In this document: piece by piece, positions 44,760 to 57,254 of the stretch
How the letters are laid out: each line of letters begins with the position of its first letter
Position numbering within the stretch: the first letter of the stretch is position 1
Assembly: GCA_021464415.1 (NCBI GenBank)
Contig: CM038466.1
Coordinates: 26,413,017-26,477,016 of the forward strand
Reading direction: 5' to 3'
Source: Lonicera japonica
Lineage: Eukaryota > Streptophyta > Magnoliopsida > Dipsacales > Caprifoliaceae
Length of the DNA stretch: 64,000 nt
The notes under the pieces: model-generated
Seen by the model: the letters and a program-made list of their open reading frames with translations, nothing else
Databases searched by the model: none
Told to the model about the DNA's origin: nothing
Made by a program: the position numbers and the translations under genes

Positions 44760-45308
44760 CTAGAACCGACCTGTAAACCGTGCATCCCTGTCACTAATGA
44801 TATCCAGCGATAACTCCCAGAATTTGACCACATGCTTAAAGAACAAATCTGCTGCAACCTCAGCGAAACACACTTTTGGAGCAGGAATGAATGTAGCATA
44901 CTTTGAGAATCTATCCACAACCACCATTATAGACACAAAATCCTTCACCTTTGGCAAGCCGTTGATGAAGTCCATTGAAACACTCTCCCAAGGCCTGGTT
45001 GGAATTGGGAGGGGTTGCAAAGTACCCGCTGTTTTCTTCCTCTCCGTCTTATCCTGCTGGCAAACTAGACAAGTTCTAACATAGCGTTTAACATCTGCTT
45101 CCATACGGGGCCAATAATAACTCTCAGAAATAAGGGCAAGTGTGCGTTCCTGCCCCGAATGACCTGCATAAAGGGCGTCGTGAGTCTCTTTTAGCAAAAC
45201 CTGCCGTAACCCACCCGTCTTTGGCATATACGGTCTGTGCCCTTTTGCATATAGAACGCCATCCTCGACCCAAAACCTTCGGATCAATCCATCCTGCACC
45301 TGTCTCAC
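44760..45308 (-). pseudogene. Chromovirus integrase (zinc-binding and catalytic core)
   Basis: The H-H-C-C zinc-binding domain is visible as HDALYAGHSGQERTLALISE with YYWP and CLVCQQDK. The core follows with WESVSMDFINGLP (first Asp), VVVDRFSKYA and LDIISDRDARFTGRF (second Asp). The frame ends before the catalytic Glu; the remainder lies on the other side of the hAT insertion, at 43240-43680 (YDGPFEI, IGRLTYRFDLP, KLHPIFHVSFLKKY). Confidence 0.93.
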
Positions 45309-45559
45309 TAATTGACTGGTAACTGGATCAAGATCAATCTTCTCCCTGATCTGCTGTAATATGTCTCATGTAACCTGTGAAATTGCTGTAACTCTCACGA
45401 CCGCCGCAGTACTGCACTCTGCACCAACGCTGGCATACGGCTTAGAGCATTAACAACCTGATTCACACTCCCTGGTTTATATTGCAATGTGTAATGAAAC
45501 TGAGGCATGAAGTCATTCTATTTTGCATGTTTAGGGGTTAGTTTCTTCATATAATTAAA

Positions 45560-46930
45560 TTAACTAGTAGCAACATTATCAGTAAACACAAGGAAATGTC
45601 TACCCAACAAGTAATGCTGCCATGTATGAACATAATGAACGACATATGTCATCTCCTTTTCATAGACTGAATACCGCCGCTCGGTATCACTAAGTTTTCT
45701 GCTTTCAAAAGCCACGGGATGATCTACCTGCACAAGAACACCCCCAATTGCAAAGTCCGATGCATCTGTATGGACTTCAAAAGGCAAGTCAAAATCTGGC
45801 AGACGAAGTATGGGACTGGTAGTCACTACCGTCTTCAATTTGTCGAATGCCACCTGGCATTCAGACGACCAAATCCAAGGCCTATCCTTCTTCAACAGAT
45901 CGATCAAACACGCACATTTCTTAGAATACCCCTTCACAAACTTTCGATAATAATTAGTCAAACTTAGAAAACTTCTAAGTTCTGTGACCTTTGTGGGAGC
46001 AGGCCATTCCACAATAGCCTGAATTTTCTTTGGGTCCATCCACACGCTACCCTCAGAAATTATATGGCCAAGGAACATGATTTCCTTCTGACCAAACTCA
46101 CACTTTTGCAATTTTAAGTACAATTTTGCCTCCCTTAATTTATTTAAGGCCAACCTGAGGTGTTTAATATGCTCCTCAAGAGTTCGATTATATACCATAA
46201 TATCATCCAAATATATCACCATGAAATCATCAAGGTATTCCCTAAACAGATAGTTCATCAACATACAGAAAGTAACAGGTGCATTTGTTAGGCCGAAAAA
46301 CATAACTAGATACTCATAAGAGCCATACCTCGTTACACAAGAGGTTTTTGGCTCATTACATTCAGCAATTCTGACTTGATAATACCCTGATCGCAGATCT
46401 ATTTTGGTGAAGAATTTGGCTTTCCCCAAACGATCAAACAATTCATCCTGAATCGGCACTGGATAATTATTTCGAATGGTGACCTTGTTCAAGGCCCGAT
46501 AGTCCACACACATTCTGAGCGAACCATCTTTCTTCTTCTAAAAAAGAACAGGGGCACCATAAGGCGCCTTCGAAGGCCTGCTGAACCCAGCCTTCAACAT
46601 CCCATCTAACTGTTTTTGTAATTCAGCCAACTCAGATGGGGCCATGCGATATGGGGCCTGTGCTAGTGGTTTTGCACCAGGCACCAATTCGATGGCATGA
46701 TCAATCTCCCTTCTTAGAGGCAATTCCGATGGGAGTTCATCTAGCATCACATCCCTGAACTCTTTCAGCAACCCTACAACAGATTCTGGTACTTGCAAAC
46801 CCACGAATTTTTCTTCCTCAAAGATCATTGCCAAGTATGTCATTTTTCCTTTCTTCAGACCACTCTTCAATTGCAAGGCAAAACATATTTCTGTCTGACT
46901 TCTGGTCCTCGATAATGGAACAAAACACGT
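45560..46930 (-). pseudogene. Chromovirus reverse transcriptase and RNase H
   Basis: The N-terminal part is at 46538-46930 (ELPPLR-like ELPSELPLRREIDHAIELVPG, YRMAPSELAELQKQLD). After a stop at 46537, a 317-codon frame (46513-45560) holds [33 protein letters not shown], the catalytic block [21 protein letters not shown] and the RNase H entry [13 protein letters not shown]. The YLDD catalytic motif is intact, but the coding frame is interrupted on both sides. Confidence 0.93.
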
Positions 46931-47062
46931 ATTTGGCATGTCCACGATGAACAATCCTTGCAAGTGCGGCATAACTGAAACTTGCGCCTTAAGGAAGAAT
47001 TCCAAGTTGAGTATGACTTAAAAATCATCTAAAGGCATAGCCATGAAACTGCAACGACCACA

Positions 47063-47340
47063 CTAATCACCCATTTTCAATGACACATCTCTTGCAATGC
47101 CACCAACTGGTCTCGTATCTGAGTTCACTACTTTGATTCTATTGCCATTATTAACTAATGAGATGTCCAATCTCTGCACTTTTCGGTCTGAAACAAAGTT
47201 GTGCGTGGCACTTGTGTCAACCATCGCACGAATAGCCACATTATTCAGCAAAACCTGAACATACATCAACTCATTCACGGTCGCAGGCTGCACTTCTCTC
47301 TGGATCACATTGAGTAATTGCAGCGGGTTGGCACGAGTCG
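47063..47340 (-). pseudogene. Chromovirus aspartic protease
   Basis: The sequence IRAMVDTSATHNFVSDRKVQ aligns with the active-site region MVDTGATHNFVS of plant gypsy proteases. The glycine of the D-T/S-G triad is replaced (DTSA), so the enzyme would be inactive. The frame stops just afterwards. Confidence 0.85.
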
Positions 47341-47389
47341 GTTCATTCCCAGAACAACTTCCATTTTCCACCACTACAGCATTAACTTT

Positions 47390-48410
47390 TTCCTTCTTGG
47401 TATAATTCTTGGCCATGTACGGGCCATCACAAATGAAACACCATCCCCTCTTGGATGTCGCGGGGTTTTTCATGCTGGGTCTATGAAACATTTGAAGTGG
47501 AACCCTCATTGTGGCCTTTGTTCTTGTTCTTCCACTTATTGTTCTTCGACCCCTCCTTGCCTTTCCCTTTGTCCTTCTCTGTTGAGGCTGCATTAAATTT
47601 GTAATTAACCAACACATCTGCCGCAGCCATGGCTGTGGGTAAGTCTTTGACACCTTGCCTCCGCAGTTCAGCTTGTACTCAATTCTGCAGTTCTTTCATG
47701 AAGTTTAACATTTTGTCATCATCAGACATGTTCTCAATGTCCAACATCAAGGACAATAATTCTTTCACATACTCTCGAACGGTACCAGTTTGCTTCAACC
47801 GGTGAAGATTATCACGGGCCTACCACACAGTATTGGTAGGAAGGATCTGCTCTCTCAATTCCTTCATCATTGCTTCCCAAGTCTGAATTTGAGGACGATA
47901 TTCATCCTCATACCGAGTGCGCCACCAAAATTTTGCATCTCCTGAAAAGAACATGCTTGTAAGATCAACCTTCTCGGCATCCACTGTACGAACTGCCTTG
48001 AAGTAGTGAGACATATCCCACAAGAAATTCTTTAATTCCTTTGCATTTCTGTCACCAGAAAAGGGCTTTGGTTCAGGGACTTTCGTTTTGAAGGCGCATT
48101 CATCAAACCCAGAAGCACCGCCAGAGGAATGGACTGCCATATTCAGAATTTCAAGTTCTGCATCAAGTTTGGAAAGCCTGGCCTAATGATCATCTGCAAG
48201 AGCCTTCACATCAGCAATAACCGAGTCAGTTTGTTCTCCGGTATCTTTGACGTGATTCTCAAGTATAACATGAAGGGACTGCAATTCAAACCAGATTTCT
48301 TCCATGCCAACCAGTAGAGTTGGATTGGTTTTTTCCCCAATGGGAGGAGCGCTAACAAGTTCTTCTAACCGAGTCACACGCTCACGAATATTCGCTGTTA
48401 CACCAGCCAT
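47390..48410 (-). pseudogene. Chromovirus gag with degenerate zinc knuckle
   Basis: The frame starts MAGVTANIRERVTRLEELV at 48410, is broken by a stop near 48183, and resumes with VPEPKPFSGDRNAKELKNFL and FFSGDAKFWWRTRYED, the conserved capsid words of gypsy retrotransposons. A stop follows near 47820 and the capsid C-terminal part continues in other frames. A zinc-knuckle region (CFICDGPYMAKNY, about 47400-47450) has lost the third and fourth ligands of a CCHC motif. Confidence 0.85.
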
Positions 48411-48451
48411 GGATAATGTCAAACAAGGATCTTATGAATTTCTAAGCCAAA

Positions 48452-48468
48452 CCTGGCTCTGAAACCAA
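48452..48468 (-). promoter_or_regulatory. Primer-binding site, initiator tRNA-Met type
   Basis: Immediately inside the 5' LTR the minus strand reads TGGTTTCAGAGCCAGG, one mismatch from TGGTATCAGAGCC, the sequence complementary to the 3' end of plant initiator tRNA-Met used by many gypsy elements. Confidence 0.8.
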
Positions 48469-48470
48469 AT

Positions 48471-49351
48471 TGTCACTGGGTAATTCTCTTTTTTCGATAG
48501 AGGCTTACCAAATGATTATGTTATTTTCACAAACAACCAGCAAATACAGGCACACACACAATTCAAATTATAAGAACAAGCAATTACATGGACAACACTT
48601 CCAAACCTTTTTCTATTGCCTTAATAGTTTACAAGGAATACAAATTTCACAATTTGTCTAACTAGCCAAACACACTTGGCTAAGACACATTTATATGGCT
48701 GCAGTTGACAACCCCAACTGCCTAGGAATTCAAATTCAAAGACAAGAAACCAACATAATTGCAAGGTGATTTTGTCCACACAAAACTACATTGTCTAATT
48801 CAAAGACAAGAAAATCAACACAACTACTAGGTAGTTTTGTCCACACAAAACTACCTTATCCTGTGCCAAGCATGTGCAAGGGAGTTTCCCTTGTCATAAT
48901 CAGACAACCAACTGGCCACAAGTAGCTAGCTTCCTCATCTGCCTATTCATGTATCAAAACGACGTAGTTTCGGTCTTCTCTCGAATTTTCACAAATTCAA
49001 GTCATGAGCCACTCATGACTTAGGCAACATTAAGCCCACAATGCAACTCTAGTAACCCACGAGCTATGTCGGACACCCGCACTTAACCCGCATGGGGACT
49101 GCATGGCACAGCTCACACCAGCCCCATATAATACCACTTAATAAAATATCCAAAATGGTAGCAGTAGACATCAGGTCTTATAAGTTGCTGCAACCCAAGT
49201 GCCCACGCACTTGGCTGATTTCTCGAATGGAGCCTAACTGTCCGCACAGAAAGCCTCCAAATTCTTGCACCCCTTATTTCTACTGGGCAAGCCTTGTCAA
49301 TGGTAAAACCAAGTTATGCCAACTCCAATCCCAACTACTTAAGGTCTAACA
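48471..49351 (-). repeat. 5' LTR of the chromovirus
   Basis: 881 bp, same termini as the 3' LTR. It is about 58 bp longer because a segment around 48735-48850 (AATTCAAAGACAAGAAA, CACACAAAACTAC) is duplicated in tandem. Numerous point differences from the 3' LTR show that the insertion is not recent. Confidence 0.92.
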
Positions 49352-49356
49352 ATAAG

Positions 49357-50339
49357 TAACTGATTATTGATTCACAAAATATATCCTAATTATGATAATG
49401 CTATTTTTTGGTTGAAGTATCTCTCGTAGGACTTTCTATAATACTAATGTAATATACTTGAATAAAGTTCAACCGTTTGCATTTATTATTTTTTATCATC
49501 AAATAATAATTAGTAAAATTAACAATTATTTCCTATGAGTAACATTATAAATGGAAGAGATTTTAGACCTTCATTTTAAAACAATCTCTTTTTTTAGAGA
49601 AAGAGATGGTGTAAATTTAGGTTATGAATTTCAACATAAAATTCTTAAAACACCACCAATTTATTGAAATTTTAAATTATCATCATTTAAGTTGCGTTCT
49701 TTTTACAAAATTCTAAAATTATATGAATTGATAAAATCAAAAGATTTTAGAATGTTGAAATTTTATTAATTTTTATAAGTATTTTTAAAATTATCCAGAC
49801 GCAGCAATGCAAGTTGAGTTTGAGTAAGATTTGTCACCTTTTATATGTTTTAATTGGAAAGAAAATATATTAGATAAGAATTATGGAAATATAAGATTAA
49901 GAAGAGATTGATGAAATTCATACTCATTAATTTAATTCAAAATTTTACAAATCACTCCAATTTTTTAAAATTTCAAAACCCCTTTTTAATTGTAAAATTT
50001 TAGAATCTCACAAGTTACCACATTCGGTTTGATACCAAATTTTGACATTATCTGATGAAAGTTGACCACGTGATAATTAAAATAAAAAATAAAACACTTA
50101 ATTTATTACTGTTTTATTTAGCTAGAAATTAGGTAGAAGGTCTTACTACACATTGACTTTTACCAAAACTCCAATGAATAATATTTTTTTGAATGAATGG
50201 CCTATTTTTAATTGGTAATTAGTGTAAGAGGCCTATTTTGTTTTATATTTTAAATGAAGGTATTTGAATAAATTTAAATATCATTTAATTAATAAAAATA
50301 TGTTATATATTACCTAAATTACCCCCTTTTATGAAATTT
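49357..50339. other. AT-rich spacer without recognisable gene
   Basis: Nothing beyond short frames and low-complexity AT sequence. GTAACTGATTATTGATTCA at 49357 resembles GTAACTAGTTATTGATTCA at 42077, left of the retrotransposon, so there is a short repeat shared by both flanks. Confidence 0.4.
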
Positions 50340-50555
50340 GCACAAAAAATATAGATCTTGCAGTGAAATATGGACTGCAATATAAACTTTGCACTAGAAA
50401 TATGGACTGCAAAGTTCACATTGCAGTAAAATATGAACTGCAATATGAACTTTGCACCAAAAATATGGACTGCAAAGTTCATATTGCAGTAAAATATGGA
50501 CTGCAAAGTTCATATTGCAGTGAAATATAGACTGTAAAGTTCATATTGCAATTCA
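50340..50555. repeat. Minisatellite, about 29-30 bp units with TATGGACTGCAAAGTTCATA
   Basis: Seven or so units alternate AAATATGGACTGCAAAGTTC and ATATTGCAGTAAAATATGAA, partly as direct and partly as inverted repeats because the unit itself is close to a palindrome (TGCAAAGTTCATATTGCA). The minus-strand frame at 50303-50506 is just the translation of these repeats. Confidence 0.88.
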
Positions 50556-51479
50556 TATTTTAATGCATATTGATATTTTTTTAGTTTATTTTAAAGGTTG
50601 GAATGCCATTTTATAATGAAAAAAAAACACATGTCATATTATCAATAAAATAAAAAATAGGTCATTTATTTACAAAAAAATTATTCATTGGCTTTAGTGT
50701 AAAAATCTTTCACTAATAAGACCTTTTTTTTAATTATCCCTTTATTTAATAATTTATTAAATACTTTTATTTTTAATTACGCTTCTTTATATATATATGG
50801 AATAGAATGAGCAAACACATACGGTATATTAAAGTCTCTAGTTTTTCTAAAAATCAACATATTATTACTGTCCAAAAAAAATAATATTAAATTTTAAAAA
50901 TCTGTGACGTTTTTATCATCGAGACGTGTCGTTTAATACGCAAATTCCGAGAATGGGGAATCTATTCTTAATCATGGGACCCACTGTCAACCTTGGAATG
51001 TGAAAATTCCACGAATTGCATTACTGCGTACGAGTTTGTCTTCGGATAAGATTCTTGTTCATGGCTGATTTTGAATATACGGTCAAAATCGAAATACGCA
51101 CTTCTATCACTCTCTTCGTTACTTGGACTTTGTCAAAGGATCTGGTTTATGTTCGAATTTAATTTCTTTAGTCGAATATAAAATTATGAATTGAGATTTT
51201 TTATTTTTATGTTTAAATTTTATCTTTAGTAGTTAAGTCATTTATTAAAAATTTAGATATAAGTTTACGTTGATCTGGACTATTTATAATCTGATTCGAT
51301 TCATGAAGTATATATATTTGAATTTATCATTATTCATATTTATAACTTTTTTATTATGTTTATAAAATATAACTGTAACTTAAAGAGGATTACATAAAAA
51401 AAAATTACAAGAAAAAAATAAATTTAACTTTTTGTTAAGCTTAACTTTTACTTTAGTTCATAATTTCATAAATTTTTTT

Positions 51480-54400
51480 TCCAAGAAAAAAATAAAAATT
51501 CACTTTGACCTTTTAAACTTCTCAACTAATTCACTAATTTCAAATTTTCGGCTAGTCATAGTGTGCTCAATGGGAGCGAAAAATGTGACTCTTTTATTAT
51601 TATTATTATTATTATTACGGAAAATGTGAGTCTCAAGGCTCACAAAATTCTAAACGAAAAGTAATTTGAGGTGTTGATTATATCCCTTCTTGATTTTCTT
51701 CTTTTAGTTAGAGCGTCGGGACATAACTAATTAATTATAATAGGTTGTAAATATAACTTGAAAATAATAATTAGTAAAGGTATTCAGCGATCGAGTATGT
51801 GTTTCTAGTTTCTCAATATCATGAGTTTGGTTGTCAGAAATTCATCACGACTACGTAATAACGCAATATGGCTAGTATAGATAATAACTTTTTTCTTACT
51901 AAAAAAAAATAAGAATAGTTCAACATGTTTTATAAAAATTAAATTGCTTTTTTGTTTTTTGTTGATGCTCTAATGTAGTCTTCTTCTTTCTATGCACATC
52001 AGCAAATGATAGAAAATTCCCCAAATTAAATTACCAACTCAATCTGTTATCAGGCAAAATATGTTCTAGAACTGTTAAAATATTAAAAAAATAATTACAT
52101 CAAACAAGTTTGTATGACAAATAACGCATATTTGCTAAAGTAATAAATATCTCGACTAACAATATAATTTTCTTTTTTTTAATATAAGTGATAATAAACT
52201 CAAGTGTTTTTTGGGAAAGGAGGAAGGGGGAGAGGGATTGTACCATGATGTTTGGTGTAAATTATCACTCTTAAGTCTTAACGACTAAAAAAAACTGAGA
52301 ACTTAATAACACAATTTCATTTAATATATATATTCTTTTAAATGTTCTTTCCTCAACTAAAAAGAATTACGACCATAAATTTTGTAGGGATCCATCCCTA
52401 AAGATATGATGGCCCATTAATCATATCATTTCAAATTATTCAACAAAACGACTAATTAGAAATGCCTTCATTGTAAAATGTAAATACTCATTTGTAGCTT
52501 TCAATTATTTTAGTCCTTCTCAGAACGGTCTCCCTCTTGTCTCAACGTAGAATCAGTCTAGGTCCATTTCTCCATTGGAAACTTAAATAAGGTAACAAAG
52601 AATTGGAATAATAATTACTATTGTTTTCTTTAAAATAATATTAAAGATAAAATTTAAGTCACAACTTTAAATGTAAAAAACATATATGTTTATCACTAGA
52701 CCAATGTTATTCTATGTTTTTGTGCGAGGAATGACTGAATATTCATTACACACATTTAAATTGTGGTTGTAGGCTAAATATTAATTGTCGACCCTACTAA
52801 TTTTTTATTTTTTTCTCTTGTGAAAAGTTTTATGATTTTCATTTTGATCATACAAATTCGTATTAGATAAGATGTATTTGTTCCACTTAATAAAGTGGGG
52901 TCATCAATTGTTGAAATCTAATTAGTTTTTTTTTTTTCAGTTTTGTCGACCTATCACAAAATTTTTATCTCCATATATGTTTGTATGCGAATTTGTCACA
53001 AGTGAAGTTGATTGGCGGCCAATAATTTGAGAGGCTTGACAATGAAAGTGAGTTTGTAGACCAAATGTAATTATCAATCTTGGCCACGTAGTTATTGTCT
53101 TGAGTTTAACTATAAGATCGACTAAGAGCTATTTTGGTTAAATTTTGACGGTTGTAAAATATTATGCAGCTGCCAGCCAAGAGCAAATATATATGGTCTA
53201 AGTTTCAAATGATGATTAGTTCAGCTGCGCGAAAGCGGACCTAGATACTCCTTGATTTAAATAAAAAAAATAGACCAAATGTGGATCGCTGATTGCAAAA
53301 CGTTGGATGCTTGCCAAATTGTTTTGGAGAAAAAGAAATTGAGTGTTTTCATGAAATGTTTTATCAATTTTTGGGCAGGGAGTAAAAAAATTGTGAAAAA
53401 TAAGAAAAAAGGAAAAATGTATCACAAAAATCAATATACGTATACACACACACAGATATATATATATATATATATATATAAATATTATGATATTTGTTGT
53501 AGGCAAATATTTCATTTTACAATTAATATATGTCAGCATTTTGGTCTGTGTGGTTGAGGAATCTGCTGCCAAACTTGGGAGGGCCTCATATGTTTATATT
53601 AGATATTTGGTGTCTGATGATATTGGAGAGTAAAATATTATAAGAAACATATTCTACTACTATTTATGATGATACTACGCGTATATATCTAGTATTTTTT
53701 TAATATCTAGTATTTGGTGTATGATGGTTAGTGGCAGAAGAATGATTTTAACTTAGTAAAGACTTGTTTAACACTAAATAAATAATAATTACACCGTAAA
53801 AGTTTATATAAAAAATTAAACATCTAGAACATAAAGAAATTGTCAAAAAGGCACAAATTTCAAAAATTCTTGTCGAGCCTTCATATCTTGAAAATGCTGA
53901 AAGATAACTTCATTTTCAATAATTTTGAATATGTCATTCTCTATGTGAAGGTTTTTCGATAAATTCAAATATTTTCATATAATTTTATACATTTTTTTCC
54001 AAAAAGCTCATAAATTTTCTTAGATAACTCATAAGTTATCCTAGAAAATACATATAATTCTCTTCAATTATTATCAGGTATAAAACCGGCTTCTTGCTGA
54101 ATTATACTTGATAAATTTTGATTTAATAATCAAGTCCATTTTAAGTCATAGCTCAAATTTATTATTTTTGTTAAAGCGTAACAGCAACACAAATTACATT
54201 GCCGATTTAAGTGTTTTGGTAAAAATAAATAAATACCAACTTAAGTGTAAAAACGATAAAAAAAAACTTTCCAAATAGATAATATTGACTGCCTCATATA
54301 TGAATTCATAATAAATTCAACTTAGAGATAGAAAATAAGATGAGAGAAAATATGATATATTTTGGAAATATAATATAAGTATATATGCTTTTTTAATTTA

Positions 54401-54565
54401 AAATAAGAGAATAGTTTAGACATTTTAATTATTTATTTAAATGTTAAATTGGTTGATGAAAACCATCTAATATGAAAGACCAAACTTACAATACGTGAAA
54501 TTTTGAGAATAAAAATGAGTTTTTTTTTTTTAATTTATGGGACAAACCTCAAATAACTCCTTTCC
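51480..54565. repeat. Segmental tandem duplication, copy A (about 3.1 kb)
   Basis: Collinear with 54700-61890. Shared anchors include GCTAGTCATAGTGTGCTCAA (51552 and 54799), GTAGGGATCCATC (52386 and 55666), GAGGAATGACTGAATA (52726 and 58299), ATTTTGGAGAAAAA-type sequence (53320 and 58888), GGCAGGGAGT (53373 and 59003), GAGGAATCTGCTGCC (53556 and 60556), and AGCCTTCATATCTT (53876 and 61167). The copy has no recognised coding exon. Simple repeats inside: (TTA)n at 51593-51617 and (TA)n at 53457-53480. Confidence 0.88.
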
Positions 54566-55867
54566 TTTTCATTATGGTGTTTGTTCAACTTTAAACGAAT
54601 CCTTACAAAAATCTATGTATGCTAGTTTTATCTTATCACAATTTTTTTTTTAAAAAAAATCATAAATTTAAATTTAAAAATTGACTTTAATTAATAAAGT
54701 TTACTCCTCTATATCCACTAATTCACTAATTTCAAATTGTCCCTAATTAAAAGTTTTTCTCTTTTTTTTTTCTACTCTTTAAATACCCAATCAAGGCTAG
54801 TCATAGTGTGCTCAATGGGAGCGAAAAATGTGAAAAAAAAAATCACAAAAAATGTGAGTCTCGAGGTTCACAAAATACAAGCGAAAAGTAATTTGAGGTT
54901 TTGATTATTATTTATATCCCTTCTTGATTTTCTCCCGTTAATTAGAGACTTAGAGCGGCCAGAAATAAATAATTATAGTTGGTCGTAGGCAAGAAGGAAC
55001 TAATATGAGATATGCTTTTATTATACTAGACAAGTTTATTTTGCACATATTTTTTTTATAAATTTAATTTAAAGAGAATAATTAATTAATTAATATATTA
55101 AGTGATTGAGTCTGCGCTTTTAATTCTTTAGTATCAAGAGTTCGGTGGTTAAAATCCATCTTAACTATATAATATTGTATAAATAATAACTCTTATCTTA
55201 AAAAAAAAAAAATAGGTCAATATGTTTTATAAAAATCAAATTGCTTAGTTTTTCGAAGATGCCTTAATGTAATCTTCTTCTTTTTTATGCCCATCAACAC
55301 ATGATAGAAAATTTCCCAAATTAAAATACCAACTCAACCTGTTATCAGGCAAAATATGTTCTAGAAATATTAAGAAATAAAAAAAATGATTACTTCAAAC
55401 AAATATGTACAATAAATAACGTACAATTGCTAAAGTAATAAATATATCAATAACACATTTTTTTAATACAAATGATGATAAATTTGAGTGATTCTCAAGA
55501 AAGGAGAAGGAGAAGGGGTTGAACCGTAGTACCCAATATGAGTTATTACAATCTTAAATCTTAAGTATTAAAACCAATCCTAGATCTTAACGATACAATT
55601 CATTTAATGCACATTTTTTTAAAATTTTCTTTTCTCAACTAAAAAAATTTATGACCATAAATTTTGTAGGGATCCATCGCCAAAGATATGATGGCCCATT
55701 GATCATATCATTTCAAAAAATTCAACAAGACGATTAATTAAAAATGTCTTCATTGTAAATATACATTTGTAACTTTCAATTATTTTGGCCCTGGTCAGAA
55801 CAGTCGCCCTCTTGTCTCAAATCAGTCTATTCCATTTCTCCTTTGGAAGTTTGGAACCTTAAACAAG

Positions 55868-57254
55868 GGGTGTTGATGTCAGCATCCCTAATATCTATTG
55901 ATAACACTTCTATAAAAAAAAAAAAGGTAAATTGTTATTTCCACCCATGCTTCATTTAATCTAGTAAAAAAGTTAATTAACCTTAAACTAATTTTTCAAC
56001 CACTTGTTTTAATTTAAAACAAAAGTTAATGAATCTCCCTCCAAAGTTAATCAACCATTTATCCCTAAATTAAATTCCCCTTCAAAATTCATCTCTTCTA
56101 CCAAAATAGGCAACAAAACTTTGATCTCCACCATTGATGCAAAATGGTAAGCTTGAGAAGAATGGAAGGAAAAAAGAAAACTTTGGAACAAGATAAGAAA
56201 ACTAACAAACAAAACCTCCATTAATGCAAAACTCTAAATTTGAGGAGAATGGTATAAAAAAAACTTTCATTGATGCAAAACTCAAAAGTTAAGAATAATA
56301 GTAGAAAAAAGAGAGAAACTTTAAAATAAGTAAAGGAAAACAAATAAGAAAAAGTTAATGAAAGGAAACACGAAGAAAGTTTACTAAGTTCTCCGTAACC
56401 AAGTTGCAGGCTTGTAGACTCGGTTGCTCTCAACCAAGTATGAAATCCCATAAAATGTAATGCTCTCGGGACCTTCATTCGGTTGAGAGCAGCCGAGTGT
56501 TGTTATAAAATGTCATGCTTTCGGGACCTTCATTCGGTTGTTATAATATAACAACACTCGGTTGCTCTCAATCGAATGAAGGTCCTGAGAGCATGACATT
56601 TTATGGGATTTCATACTCGGTTGAGAGCAGCCGAGTGTACAAGCCTGCAACTCGGTTACGGAGAACCGAGTAAGCCTTCTTTGTGTTTTAAACAAAAAAT
56701 TTTGTTTTTTATTTATATATTTGATGTGTATGTTATAAAAATCATATAAACAATAAAACAAAATAAAAACATGTATGTTTCTCTTTCATTAACTCTTTCT
56801 TGCTTGTTTTCCTTCCTTTATTACAAAGTTTCTCTTTTTTCTTCCATTATTTTCAAATTTTGAGTTTTGCATCAATGGAGGTTTTGTTTTGTTTTGTTTA
56901 TACCATTCTTCCCAAACTTAGAGTTTTGCATTAATGGAAGTTTTATTTGTTGTTTTGGTGCTACCAAAATTTGTTGCGAGATGGAGAAGATGGTAGAGAT
57001 AGTAATTTTGCTTATTTGAGAAGATTGTAGAAATGGTGGAGAAATTTTGGGGTAATTTGTTTTATGTTATTATATAGTTAATTACTTAATCATGTTATTA
57101 ATTAATTATGAGATTAATTCCTAAAAATAAGTGGGAGTGGTGGGAGTGGTAGGTATAACATGGGAGTGTTATTAAGATAAAAGTGTAAAAGTGAGAGTGT
57201 TAGTAAGAGTGAGAGTGTTACCAAGATATTTGTGGGATGCCAACATCACCACCC
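55868..57254. mobile_element. Foldback DNA transposon, 1387 bp, perfect 8-bp target duplication
   Basis: Flanked by TAAACAAG at 55860-55867 and 57255-57262. The termini GGGTGTTGATGTCAGCATCC and GGATGCCAACATCACCACCC pair, as do subterminal TATTGATAACACT and GTGTTACCAAGATA. The pairing continues inwards: CCTCCATTAATGCAAAACTC (left arm, 56215) against its complement near 56930, AAAAAGAGAGAAACTTT against 56825, and AAGTTAATGAAAGGAAAC against 56785, down to a central hairpin at 56386-56672. Nearly the whole element is thus one long inverted repeat with small asymmetries, chiefly an extra AT-rich stretch at about 56690-56775. No transposase. The empty site is preserved in copy A of the duplication near 52585 (AATAAGGTAACAAAG). 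Confidence 0.88.
56386..56672. repeat. Central 127-bp-arm hairpin of the foldback element
   Basis: Arms 56386-56512 and 56546-56672 are reverse complements with only a handful of mismatches; both contain TGCAGGCTTGTA, GTATGAAATCCCATAAAATG and ACCTTCATTCG. The loop of about 33 bases repeats part of the arm (GGGACCTTCATTCGGTTG). ACTCGGTT/AACCGAGT motifs occur five or more times. If transcribed this would give a long, nearly perfect double-stranded RNA. Confidence 0.88.

Larger units (their letters stand above)
42146..49351 (-). mobile_element. Ty3/gypsy chromovirus (LTR retrotransposon), decayed, with 5-bp target duplication
   Basis: The element lies on the minus strand between LTRs at 48471-49351 (5') and 42146-42968 (3'), flanked by ATAAG at 42141-42145 and 49352-49356. 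LTRs begin TGTTAGACC and end GTGACA. Order on the minus strand is gag, protease, reverse transcriptase, RNase H, integrase, chromodomain, the standard Ty3/gypsy order with a C-terminal chromodomain that defines chromoviruses. A primer-binding site resembling initiator tRNA-Met fits the Tekay/Del-type branch. All domains carry frameshifts or stops, so it cannot move by itself. A hAT element has inserted into the integrase region at 43689-44582. Confidence 0.95.

Noticed and set aside
44797..45084. Plus-strand 95-codon frame, with others at 45140, 45719 and 47318
   Set aside because: Antisense shadows of the chromovirus integrase, reverse transcriptase and gag on the minus strand.
50303..50506. 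Repetitive minus-strand protein with FAVHI.AKFILQFIFYC units
   Set aside because: It is the translation of the 30-bp minisatellite at 50340-50555 and has no other support.
50340..50555. CRISPR-like array
   Set aside because: Repeats are contiguous tandem units with no unique spacers, and the window is plant nuclear DNA.
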